This document shows, one piece after another, positions 1 through 5,717 of a DNA stretch of 5,978 bases. This DNA comes from Clostridia bacterium (lineage in GTDB: Bacteria > Bacillota > Clostridia > Christensenellales > Borkfalkiaceae), in NCBI GenBank assembly GCA_017648525.1, contig JAGCIP010000046.1, positions 1 through 5,978 on the forward strand. The letters run 5' to 3'. Below the pieces are notes generated by a model. That model was given only the letters and a program-made list of their open reading frames with translations, ran no database searches and was not told the origin of the DNA. The stretch's first letter is position 1. The number at the start of each line of letters is the position of its first letter. Position numbers and translations under genes: made by a program.

Positions 1-568
1 AGACAACCACGAAAAATACGTTTAGTATAAGATTTGTGACACCGCCGATTATTAAGTAAATAAACGGACGAACGGTGTCACCCACCGAACGCATAATAGA
101 TGCGCATATATTATAAAAAAGTATGATAGGAACGCCTAAAAAGTAAATTCTTAAATATACTACGGCTAAATCCAAAATACTTTCGGGACAATTCATTAAG
201 ATTAGAAAATATCTTGCCCCGATTAAAACGATAAACATTAAAACAAAACCGAATAAAACGCCGAAAACAAGTGAAACACCGATATGCCTTTTAACACTTT
301 CTTTATCGTTTCTGCCTATCGCTCTGCCAACTAAAACGTTAGTTCCAGACGCAAAACCACCGAAAAACCCTAAAAAAAGGTTTACAACAGGTGAAGTCGC
401 CCCCGTTCCAGCAACTGCACTATCGCTTGAAAATATGCCCAACACGGCAATGTCAGTAGCGTGAAAGAGAACTTGAAGTATGTTTATCGCCATAATAGGC
501 AATGCAAACAAAAATAAATTCTTCAAGATAGGTCCGTTAACCATATCCATAGTTTTACGTCTAAGCAT
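1..568 (-). CDS. MATE-family multidrug/sodium efflux transporter, N-terminal part (cut by left edge)
   Basis: The first 189 residues of an inner-membrane MATE antiporter are present; complete family members have about 450 residues, so roughly the last 60% lies beyond the left edge. These pumps expel cationic drugs or metabolites in exchange for H+ or Na+. Seen here: the short basic N-terminus followed by NGPILKNLFLFALP (11-24), the TM1/TM2 region with FHATDIAVLG (35-44), the motif SGTNVLVGRAIGRNDKE (74-90), which is typical of the MATE TM2-TM3 region, then hydrophobic segments at about 97-118, 133-156 and 168-189, with IMRSVGDTVRPF (158-169) at the usual place. The ATG at 566-568 has AGGAGAG (576-582) seven bases upstream. 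The gene is divergent from a LacI-type regulator and its promoter region holds repeated TTACG sites, suggesting local control. Family assignment is secure; the substrate is unknown. Confidence 0.93.
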   Translation of the reverse strand, partial: MLRRKTMDMVNGPILKNLFLFALPIMAINILQVLFHATDIAVLGIFSSDSAVAGTGATSPVVNLFLGFFGGFASGTNVLVGRAIGRNDKESVKRHIGVSLVFGVLFGFVLMFIVLIGARYFLILMNCPESILDLAVVYLRIYFLGVPIILFYNICASIMRSVGDTVRPFIYLIIGGVTNLILNVFFVVV

Positions 569-602
569 TCAAAATCTCTCCTAAAATTTTATTTATACTT
601 AA

Positions 603-631
603 ATTTTACTATCGTAAAAAGCGTAAGTCAA
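603..631 (-). promoter_or_regulatory. Sigma-A-type promoter of the MATE gene
   Basis: Reading the minus strand, TTGACT (626-631) is followed by a 17-bp spacer and TAAAAT (603-608), ending about 34 bp before the MATE start codon. The spacer itself contains two TTACG pentamers in direct orientation (the CGTAA copies at 613-617 and 622-626 on the plus strand), the same pentamer found in the nearby inverted repeat. Confidence 0.7.
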
Positions 632-640
632 CCTTATTAG

Positions 641-659
641 TTACGAAAGTTTTTCGTAA
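641..659. promoter_or_regulatory. Palindromic operator candidate between divergent promoters
   Basis: An exact inverted repeat, TTACGAAA (641-648), spacer GTT, TTTCGTAA (652-659), lies between the divergent -35 elements, 9 bp from the MATE -35 and 12 bp from the regulator -35. Two further CGTAA copies (613-617 and 622-626) lie toward the MATE gene. The dyad is the size of a dimeric repressor site, and a LacI-type gene starts 58 bp away. LacI-family operators usually have an even centre with CG; this one has a 3-bp spacer, so binding by the neighbour is an inference. Confidence 0.5.
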
Positions 660-671
660 ACTTAAATTTAC

Positions 672-700
672 TTGCAATAGATAAATATATATGCTAAAAT
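672..700 (+). promoter_or_regulatory. Promoter of the LacI-type regulator, very short leader
   Basis: TTGCAA (672-677), a 17-bp spacer and TAAAAT (695-700) preceded by TGC (692-694) form an extended -10 promoter. Transcription should start near 706-708, placing the Shine-Dalgarno AAAAGGAG (705-712) at the extreme 5' end of the mRNA. This also excludes the upstream in-frame ATG at 691, which lies within the -10 region. Confidence 0.65.
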
Positions 701-717
701 ACAGAAAAGGAGTTACT

Positions 718-1701
718 ATGAACTTAGAAAAATTAGCAAGTCTTGCAAACGTGTCTTTAGGCACGGTATCTAAAGCCTTTTCGGGTAGCAAAGAGATTAG
801 CGAAAAAACACGAGAAAAAATATTCAATCTTGCAAAAGAAAACGGTTGTTTTGACAAATATTATAACGCAAAACGCTCTAAAAAGGTTATTTTGGTAATC
901 TGCCCTGAAATCGATAGTCAATATTATAGTTCTATGGTTTCTAAAATGGAAAGAGAAATTACTAAACGTGGTGCAATATTTATGCTTTCTTTAAATAATT
1001 TTAGTGGAAAAAAAGAAAGCGAATTAATTTCTTTTCACCAAGAAACCAAAGACGTTGACGGTATTATCGTTATTGCTGCACATAGCAAAATCAAATTTAG
1101 TAAAGATATTCCTATCGTTGCCGTCAACACCCAACGTGACAATTCTGAAGTGGACTGCATCAACACGGCTTATAGCCAAAGTTTAGAAGATACGGTTGAT
1201 TATTTAATCCAAAACGGACACGAAAAAATCGCTCTCGTTTGTGATGAAAAAAGCAAACCACGAACTAATATTTTCGCAAGCAAATTACAAAAAAGGGGCT
1301 TAACACTTTACCCTGAATTTACTTTTTGTGAAAAAGCTCGATTTGAAGAGGCTGGCTATAACGCAATGGAAAAAATTTACGCATTAAAAGAAAAACCTAC
1401 GGCAATATTTTGTTCATACGACTATATTGCTCTTGGCGTAATTCAAAACATAAGAATGCACGGCGACAACGTTCCAGATGACTTTTCAGTTATCGGTGTT
1501 GATGATATACCTATTGCATCTCATTACAACGTTTCTTTAACAACCGTACACTCTAATCTTGATTCTTTAAGCGAACTAGCGGTTGACTTAATGTTTAAGA
1601 AATTAGAAAATAAATTCTATCTTTTACACCAAAAAATAAGTTTGCGTAGCGAGTTAGTAATTAGAAACACCGTAAAAAACATAAAAAAAGACGAAAATTA
1701 A
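718..1701 (+). CDS. LacI-family transcriptional regulator
   Basis: A 327-residue DNA-binding repressor of normal LacI/GalR length. Residues 1-45 form the lacI helix-turn-helix: LEKLASLANVSLGTVSKAF (3-21) carries the VS-x-GTVSKAF recognition helix, followed by ISEKTREKIFNLAKENG (27-43). The periplasmic-binding-like effector domain spans about 56-319, with NGHEKIALV (166-174), EAGYNAMEKI (211-220), FCSYDYIALGVIQ (231-243), PDDFSVIGVDDIPIA (253-267), LTTVHSN (274-280) and SELVIRNT (311-318). I chose the ATG at 718 because the regular HTH begins there, GGAG lies 5 bp upstream, and the in-frame ATG at 691 sits in the -10 box. The hinge (44-56) lacks the usual PNxxARxL motif. It is divergent from a MATE pump, which it may control together with itself. 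The effector cannot be read from the sequence. Confidence 0.93.
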   Translation: MNLEKLASLANVSLGTVSKAFSGSKEISEKTREKIFNLAKENGCFDKYYNAKRSKKVILVICPEIDSQYYSSMVSKMEREITKRGAIFMLSLNNFSGKKESELISFHQETKDVDGIIVIAAHSKIKFSKDIPIVAVNTQRDNSEVDCINTAYSQSLEDTVDYLIQNGHEKIALVCDEKSKPRTNIFASKLQKRGLTLYPEFTFCEKARFEEAGYNAMEKIYALKEKPTAIFCSYDYIALGVIQNIRMHGDNVPDDFSVIGVDDIPIASHYNVSLTTVHSNLDSLSELAVDLMFKKLENKFYLLHQKISLRSELVIRNTVKNIKKDEN

Positions 1702-1715
1702 TTTTCGTCTTTTTT
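1684..1715. terminator. Bidirectional terminator between convergent genes (perfect palindrome)
   Basis: A perfect 32-bp palindrome centred between 1699 and 1700: A6-GACGAAAATT and its exact reverse complement ending in T6. It overlaps the last codons and stop of the LacI-type gene, and on the other strand lies about 20 bp past the antiporter stop. The A and T tracts make it work as an intrinsic terminator in either direction. The G+C part of the stem is short (GACG/CGTC), so its efficiency may be moderate. Confidence 0.8.
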
Positions 1716-1736
1716 ATTGCTTAATTATTATTTTTC

Positions 1737-3080
1737 TTATTCTTTATTATCGGCACAAGCGGTTTGTTCTTCCTTTGCCTGCTCTTGCATCTTTTTCAAG
1801 TGTAAATGACGTGCGCTTACCTTACCTTCGGGGTCTACTTCACCGGCTTTAATTAGCGCAACCTTGGTTAAGTACGGACCAACAAGTTCGTAAATCAATA
1901 CCGAAAACAAAATTATATTTTTAATAATTTCGCCTTCCGCGCCAAGTCCGTTAGACTCGTTGCTAGCCTTTATTGCCATACCTAACGCAACACCCGCCTG
2001 CGGGAAAAGTGTTACGCCCAAATATTTTCTTACAGAGTCAGGGCTCTTTACCATTTTAGAACTTGCGTATGCACCAAAATATTTACCAAAGCAACGGAAT
2101 ACTATATAAACCACGCCAACTAAAACGATTAATAAATCGGTTAAAACGGTCAATTCAAATTCCGCACCGCTTATAACGAAAAACAATATAAATATAGGTG
2201 CAGTCCAACGGTCAAGCCTATCCATAAGTTCAGCTGAGAAATCACAAATATTACAGAAAATCGTGCCGAGCATCATGCAAGCAAGCAAGGACGAGAACGC
2301 CACGTGAACGCCCGCTACTTCAAATTTTAACATTGATATACCAACGGTCAAAAGAACGAAAGCAACCGACATTGCAAGACGTTTTGAACGAGAGTGGAAA
2401 AATCTTTCAAAGAAAGTAAATGCATAACCCATACCTGCGCCAAGCCCTAATGATAATACGACTTCGATTAACGGTTCTATCAAAATTGAGGTAACGCTTA
2501 TCGTTCCGCCAGGTAAAAAGGCCTTTGCTATACCGAAAGAAACGGCAAAAAGAACTAAGCCCACCGCATCGTCAAGCGCAACAACGGGTAAAAGCGTATC
2601 TGTTAGCGGGCCTTTCGCCTTATATTGACGAACAACCATTAATGTTGCAGCAGGCGCTGTTGCAGATGCAACCGCACCTAACACTATTGCCGAAGATAAC
2701 GAAAGTTTATCGGGAATAATAATATGTAAAACTATGAGCGCAAGGTCAACGATTAAAGTGGTTATTACGGCTTGAAGAATACCTATAACAGTCGCTTGTT
2801 TTCCTATGGTTTTAAGTTGAGAAAGTCTAAACTCATTACCGATAGAAAATGCAATAAATCCTAAGGCAACGTCTGATATTATTCCGTAAATACTAATATC
2901 GGTGTGATGAAAGCCCAAGCCCGATACGTTAAACGCACCAAGACAAAACGGACCGACTAAAATACCCGCAACAAGATATCCAGTAACTGCGGGCAATTTA
3001 ACTAATTTTGCAAGACGTGAAAGCATTAACCCTGCAAACAACGCTATTGATAAAGTTAATAAAATATATTGTGTTTCCAT
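1737..3080 (-). CDS. CPA2-type cation:proton antiporter (Na+/H+ exchanger domain, no RCK domain)
   Basis: A 447-residue membrane protein of the monovalent cation:proton antiporter-2 group (Pfam Na_H_Exchanger type), with about 12-13 hydrophobic segments across residues 1-410 and a charged cytoplasmic tail of about 35 residues. Motifs: LVKLPAVTGYLVAGILVGP (27-45), typical of CPA2 TM1-TM2; ASATAPAAT (138-146), the unwound TM4-like segment; VVALDDAVGLVLF (166-178) with the ion-binding Asp pair D170-D171; and LFPQAGVALGMAI (358-370). KefC proteins carry QD at the Asp pair and end in a TrkA-N/RCK domain; neither is present, so a Na+(K+)/H+ exchanger without nucleotide gating fits better than a glutathione-gated K+ channel. 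Start: ATG at 3078-3080 with AGGAGA (3087-3092) six bases upstream. An in-frame TTG at 3098 has no such site. Role: pH and ion homeostasis; the transported ion is inferred. Confidence 0.92.
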   Translation of the reverse strand: METQYILLTLSIALFAGLMLSRLAKLVKLPAVTGYLVAGILVGPFCLGAFNVSGLGFHHTDISIYGIISDVALGFIAFSIGNEFRLSQLKTIGKQATVIGILQAVITTLIVDLALIVLHIIIPDKLSLSSAIVLGAVASATAPAATLMVVRQYKAKGPLTDTLLPVVALDDAVGLVLFAVSFGIAKAFLPGGTISVTSILIEPLIEVVLSLGLGAGMGYAFTFFERFFHSRSKRLAMSVAFVLLTVGISMLKFEVAGVHVAFSSLLACMMLGTIFCNICDFSAELMDRLDRWTAPIFILFFVISGAEFELTVLTDLLIVLVGVVYIVFRCFGKYFGAYASSKMVKSPDSVRKYLGVTLFPQAGVALGMAIKASNESNGLGAEGEIIKNIILFSVLIYELVGPYLTKVALIKAGEVDPEGKVSARHLHLKKMQEQAKEEQTACADNKE

Positions 3081-3106
3081 AAACAATCTCCTAATCAACC
3101 TAAATG

Positions 3107-3135
3107 ATTTTAATACTTTAAAATTTTTTTGTCAA
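3107..3135 (-). promoter_or_regulatory. Near-consensus sigma-A promoter of the antiporter gene
   Basis: On the minus strand TTGACA (3130-3135), a 17-bp spacer and TAAAAT (3107-3112) give an almost perfect housekeeping promoter, about 27 bp before the ATG at 3080. No operator-like dyad overlaps it, suggesting strong basal expression. Confidence 0.8.
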
Positions 3136-3174
3136 CGGTTTAATCGACTATATTTTATGTTTAATAAAAATACC

Positions 3175-3203
3175 TTGCCATTAGTTTATTTTTGTGTTAA
3201 AAT
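3175..3203 (+). promoter_or_regulatory. Sigma-A promoter of rsmE
   Basis: TTGCCA (3175-3180), a 17-bp spacer and TAAAAT (3198-3203) preceded by TGT (extended -10). The start would be near 3210, giving a leader of about 24 nt with AAAGGA (3221-3226) seven bases before the ATG at 3234. Confidence 0.75.
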
Positions 3204-3233
3204 ATTTATGAATTAATCTTAAAGGAATATTAT

Positions 3234-3974
3234 ATGTATAATTTTTTTATAGAAAAAGACCGTTTTGACGGAAGTTATTATCACCTTGACGGCAAGGACT
3301 ATAACCACGCCAAAAACGTGCTTAGACTAAAAGTTGGCGAACAAGTTTTAATAAGCCACGACCAAAAATGTAACCTTTGTGAAATTTCAAAGATTACCGA
3401 TAGCGAAATTTTGCTTACGATTTTGGAAAGTGATTATATGGACACTTCTTTGCCTATAAATATATACTTATTTCAAGGCTTGCCAAAAAGCGATAAATTA
3501 GAACTAATTATTCAAAAGGCAGTTGAACTTGGCGCAGATGCAATAATCCCCGTGGACACCGCCCGCTCAATAGTCAAAATAGAAGAAAAGAAAAAAGAAT
3601 CTAAAACTGCACGATGGCAAGCGATTGCAGAAAGCGCAAGCAAACAAAGTAAAAGGACTAGCATTCCCAAGGTATACCCACCTATGAGCTTTAAAAATGC
3701 TATCGATTTTTGCAAAGATTTAGACCTTGTTATTCTTCCTTACGAAAACAGTTTTGGTATGGAATGCACTAAAGATGCGCTAAAAAATATTAAGAGTGGT
3801 ATGAAAATCGGTATATTTATCGGTCCTGAAGGCGGTTTTGAGCAAAGCGAAGTGGACCTTGCAACCGAAAGTGGAGCAAAAGTTGTTTCTCTTGGAAAAC
3901 GTATTCTCCGCACGGAAACGGCGGCGATTACCGCACTTTCAATGATTATGCTTTATGCGGAAACCTATTTGTAA
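3234..3974 (+). CDS. rsmE: 16S rRNA (uracil(1498)-N(3))-methyltransferase RsmE
   Basis: A 246-residue SPOUT-class methyltransferase of usual length. It uses S-adenosylmethionine to methylate N3 of U1498 in 16S rRNA of the 30S subunit. Residues 1-70 form the N-terminal PUA-like RNA-binding domain with NHAKNVLRLKVGE (24-36). The trefoil-knot catalytic domain follows: FQGLPKSDKLELIIQKAVEL (80-99), ARSIVK (110-115), RWQAIAESASKQSKR (127-141), the SAM-binding IGPEGGFEQSEVD (196-208) and the knot motif SLGKRILRTETAAI (219-232). These are family hallmarks and all expected segments are intact. Start ATG 3234 has AAAGGA seven bases upstream. In many Firmicutes rsmE follows prmA; here it stands alone with its own promoter, divergent from the antiporter, and a terminator follows the stop by about 20 bp. 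Confidence 0.97.
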   Translation: MYNFFIEKDRFDGSYYHLDGKDYNHAKNVLRLKVGEQVLISHDQKCNLCEISKITDSEILLTILESDYMDTSLPINIYLFQGLPKSDKLELIIQKAVELGADAIIPVDTARSIVKIEEKKKESKTARWQAIAESASKQSKRTSIPKVYPPMSFKNAIDFCKDLDLVILPYENSFGMECTKDALKNIKSGMKIGIFIGPEGGFEQSEVDLATESGAKVVSLGKRILRTETAAITALSMIMLYAETYL

Positions 3975-3995
3975 TAGTTAAAAAATAAAATAATT

Positions 3996-4034
3996 ATCCC
4001 CGTTACTATATTTCGTAACGGGGATTAATTTTTT
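3996..4034. terminator. Bidirectional intrinsic terminator after rsmE
   Basis: An 11-bp perfect stem, ATCCCCGTTAC (3996-4006) with GTAACGGGGAT (4015-4025), and an 8-nt loop, followed by a T-rich tract to 4034. On the minus strand the hairpin is followed by the T-rich complement of 3981-3993, so it can also stop the convergent acyltransferase transcript, whose stop codon is at 4042. Confidence 0.9.
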
Positions 4035-4041
4035 AATTATA

Positions 4042-5313
4042 TTATTTTTGAAAGTTAAAATCTTGCCACTTGCCACCATTTAAGCGGTGGATTTCTTCGG
4101 TTGCAAGAAAAAATTTTTCAACCACGTTATTTTCGGGGTAAAATTCCATAAACTCGCCGTTATAGAAAGTGTAAAAACGGCTCATATCCGTGCACATACC
4201 GTAAGTCGGCAAGGCTAAACTATCTATATGGAAGTTAAAGGGCGCACCGTTTCTCGTACCGTTATAAGTAAGTCCCGTGCGGTCTAAAACTATTTCACCT
4301 TCGCCAACGATTTCTGAAGTCTTTTGATTTTTAAGGTAGCCAACTTCAGGTAAATTACCAAGTTTAACCTTTTCTTTAAGACAGAAGTTCTCATTTTTAA
4401 CTTCTTCTTTTATAACTTCTCTTTGCTTGTTAAACCACTCGGTTTGCGTTTCAGGAATTACGTCGTTTTCGGTAAGCGGAACAAAGTCGTATGTATCGGT
4501 AAGCGTCATACCATTTCCACAAGCCGTGCAATAAAATTTATTTCCTTCACCTTTCATTGTGTGTTGAGCGTTACACTTAGGACACCAGAACAATAAATCT
4601 TCCATATGCTCTGCCCCGTCTGTTCCTATATCGTAATGATTTTGCTCTTTTTTATTCCAAGCAAAATCGTCGTGATATATCGCCTTATTCACTTGGTCTT
4701 CAATTTGTTCGGGCGTAAGGCTTGCTAATTGTTCGGGCGTGAAAAGTTTATCAATAACAACTTCAACTCGCCCAAGCCTATCTTTTAAATTATATTTAGG
4801 ACTAGTCAAATATCCACCCTTAATTACCGCATAATATACGGGGATTTTATAGTGTTTAAGTAATTTGCCCGTACCGATAGCAATCGGTTGGTTTGCGCCC
4901 GCAATAGAACTCATACCTTCTGGGAAAATCATTATGTTCCCACCGTTTTTGATAATTCTATTTATCTCTCTAATCGTGTAGTTGTCTGGTACGAAATTCC
5001 TTTTAGGAATAACCTTCAATATTCCAAAAACACCTGCTAAGTGCGAACGGAAAAATTCGTTATACCCCGCAACGAAGTTCATACGGTTAGGCAATAGCGG
5101 AACACCCGTGTAAATGTAATCCATACGCGATGCGTGATTACTAATCATAATAAACGGGCCGTCTTTCTTGCTTATTTTGGTCTTAAAGATGTAGTGCGCG
5201 TTATACTTTTTTGCTACGAAGCACTTCCAAACCCAACCTAAAATATTGTAAATAAAATTAGGTCTTTTTGTTTTAGTTTTGTTAATTTTCTCTCTTACGT
5301 TAACTTTTGCCAT
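4042..5313 (-). CDS. PlsC-like phospholipid acyltransferase with C-terminal zinc ribbon domain
   Basis: A 423-residue protein. Residues about 20-190 form a PlsC/LPLAT acyltransferase domain: the catalytic H-x4-D motif is SNHASRMDYI (H60, D65), a substrate-binding region is KVIPKRN (100-106), and FPEGMSS (130-136) is motif III; IPVYYAVIKGGYL (157-169) fits motif IV. Such enzymes transfer an acyl chain to lysophosphatidic acid or a related lysolipid at the membrane face. The family is usually about 200-250 residues. Here about 180 extra residues follow, with a four-cysteine zinc ribbon CPKC (244-247) and CTAC (262-265), then a charged, possibly helical segment (290-320) and a beta-rich tail (325-415) I do not recognise. 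There is no signal peptide; a basic N-terminus and one weak hydrophobic stretch (21-33) suggest membrane association. Start ATG 5311-5313 has a weak purine-rich site (AAGAGATG). Acyltransferase function is firm; acceptor and tail function are unknown. Confidence 0.88.
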   Translation of the reverse strand: MAKVNVREKINKTKTKRPNFIYNILGWVWKCFVAKKYNAHYIFKTKISKKDGPFIMISNHASRMDYIYTGVPLLPNRMNFVAGYNEFFRSHLAGVFGILKVIPKRNFVPDNYTIREINRIIKNGGNIMIFPEGMSSIAGANQPIAIGTGKLLKHYKIPVYYAVIKGGYLTSPKYNLKDRLGRVEVVIDKLFTPEQLASLTPEQIEDQVNKAIYHDDFAWNKKEQNHYDIGTDGAEHMEDLLFWCPKCNAQHTMKGEGNKFYCTACGNGMTLTDTYDFVPLTENDVIPETQTEWFNKQREVIKEEVKNENFCLKEKVKLGNLPEVGYLKNQKTSEIVGEGEIVLDRTGLTYNGTRNGAPFNFHIDSLALPTYGMCTDMSRFYTFYNGEFMEFYPENNVVEKFFLATEEIHRLNGGKWQDFNFQK

Positions 5314-5351
5314 AATTCATCTCTTTTGTAAATTATATTTTTAATAAGTTT

Positions 5352-5381
5352 ATTTTAACACAATATGGCTGGTATTGTCAA
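5352..5381 (-). promoter_or_regulatory. Promoter of the acyltransferase gene
   Basis: On the minus strand TTGACA (5376-5381), an 18-bp spacer and TAAAAT (5352-5357) with an upstream TGT (extended -10). The 13 bases ending one base past this -10 (5351-5363, minus strand) also occur around the rsmE -10 (3192-3204). Confidence 0.7.
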
Positions 5382-5443
5382 ACGTGGGCTTGCTTTTTAT
5401 CAAAAGTTAAAAATATAAAAAATATAAAATTGAGTAAAAATGC

Positions 5444-5472
5444 TTGTAAAAACTTTAAGTATTTGTTACAAT
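5444..5472 (+). promoter_or_regulatory. Promoter of tRNA-Gln
   Basis: TTGTAA (5444-5449), a 17-bp spacer and TACAAT (5467-5472) with TGT just upstream. Transcription would start near 5479, leaving a 5' leader of about 10 nt for RNase P. A second TACAAT overlaps at 5472-5477. Confidence 0.65.
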
Positions 5473-5488
5473 ACAATAGCAAATAAAT

Positions 5489-5564
5489 AGGGGTATCGCC
5501 AAGCGGTAAGGCAACGGACTCTGACTCCGTCACTTCGTTGGTTCGAATCCATCTACCCCTGCCA
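5489..5564 (+). tRNA. tRNA-Gln, anticodon CTG (reads CAG), CCA encoded
   Basis: A full cloverleaf can be drawn: acceptor stem AGGGGTA (5489-5495) with TACCCCT (5554-5560), D stem GCC/GGC (5498-5500, 5510-5512), anticodon stem ACGGA/TCCGT (5514-5518, 5526-5530), loop CTCTGAC with anticodon CTG at 5521-5523, T loop TTCGAAT (5542-5548), discriminator G5561 and CCA 5562-5564. The sequence closely resembles bacterial tRNA-Gln, with the typical AAGCGGTAAGGCA D arm. Two oddities: the variable region is 6 nt (5531-5536), and the T stem GTTGG/CCATC has a T-T mismatch at 5538:5552. The gene stands alone with its own promoter and terminator. A TTG-anticodon partner is expected elsewhere in the genome. 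Confidence 0.95.
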
Positions 5565-5568
5565 AGAG

Positions 5569-5605
5569 AAATAAAAGCAACCACAAGTGTTGCTTTTATT
5601 TTTTG
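5569..5605 (+). terminator. Intrinsic terminator of tRNA-Gln
   Basis: A 13-bp perfect stem, AAATAAAAGCAAC (5569-5581) with GTTGCTTTTATTT (5589-5601), a 7-nt loop and a following T run, starting 5 bp after the CCA end. The transcript would normally end here, before the structured element. Confidence 0.9.
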
Positions 5606-5616
5606 TTGTTTTGATA

Positions 5617-5717
5617 ATGGATTCGAATGGGGAGAAAAATTGCTTGCAATTTTGCCGTAGGCTAAAAGGTGGACACCCACCTTTTATCGGAGAAGGGCGC
5701 ACAGGCGCCGAATCCAT
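5617..5717 (+). other. Structured element downstream of tRNA: closing stem plus three hairpins
   Basis: A 9-bp perfect terminal inverted repeat, ATGGATTCG (5617-5625) with CGAATCCAT (5709-5717), encloses three consecutive hairpins: AAAATTG/CAATTTT (5636-5642, 5647-5653; loop CTTG), TAAAAGGTGG/CCACCTTTTA (5663-5672, 5677-5686; loop ACAC), and GGCGC/GCGCC (5696-5700, 5705-5709; loop ACAG). By hand count, 5617-5729 is about 51% G+C, well above the AT-rich flanks. The left arm plus two bases (5617-5627) is the exact reverse complement of 11 nt of the tRNA T arm (5542-5552). It could be a small RNA, a palindromic mobile-type repeat, or an integration remnant. I do not recognise a named family. Confidence 0.55.

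Noticed and set aside
691..717. Upstream ATG adding nine residues to the LacI-type regulator
   Set aside because: It lies in the -10 element and outside the predicted transcript, and the added residues cover the Shine-Dalgarno site.
609..857. 82-codon minus-strand open frame over the divergent promoter region
   Set aside because: It runs antisense to the LacI-type gene start and across both promoters; no family resemblance or ribosome binding site.
2525..2719. 64-codon plus-strand open frame inside the antiporter
   Set aside because: Antisense shadow of a well-supported membrane protein gene.
3081..3098. TTG start adding six residues (MIRRLF) to the antiporter
   Set aside because: Those codons contain the AGGAGA ribosome binding site of the ATG at 3080, which is far better placed.
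3512..3715. 67-codon minus-strand hydrophobic open frame inside rsmE
   Set aside because: Antisense shadow of rsmE; its hydrophobicity comes from the complementary strand of a Lys/Glu/Ala-rich region.
5378..5680. 100-codon open frame on the minus strand across the tRNA
   Set aside because: Its middle (the GRWIRTNEVTESESVALPLGDTP region) is the antisense translation of the tRNA gene, a well-known source of false protein entries; it has no ribosome binding site or coding character.
5617..5717. Classic MITE with target-site duplication, or integron attC site
   Set aside because: There is a terminal inverted repeat but no clean flanking duplication, and the attC core sites (GTTRRRY / RYYYAAC type) are not present at the ends. 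Left as an unassigned structured element.
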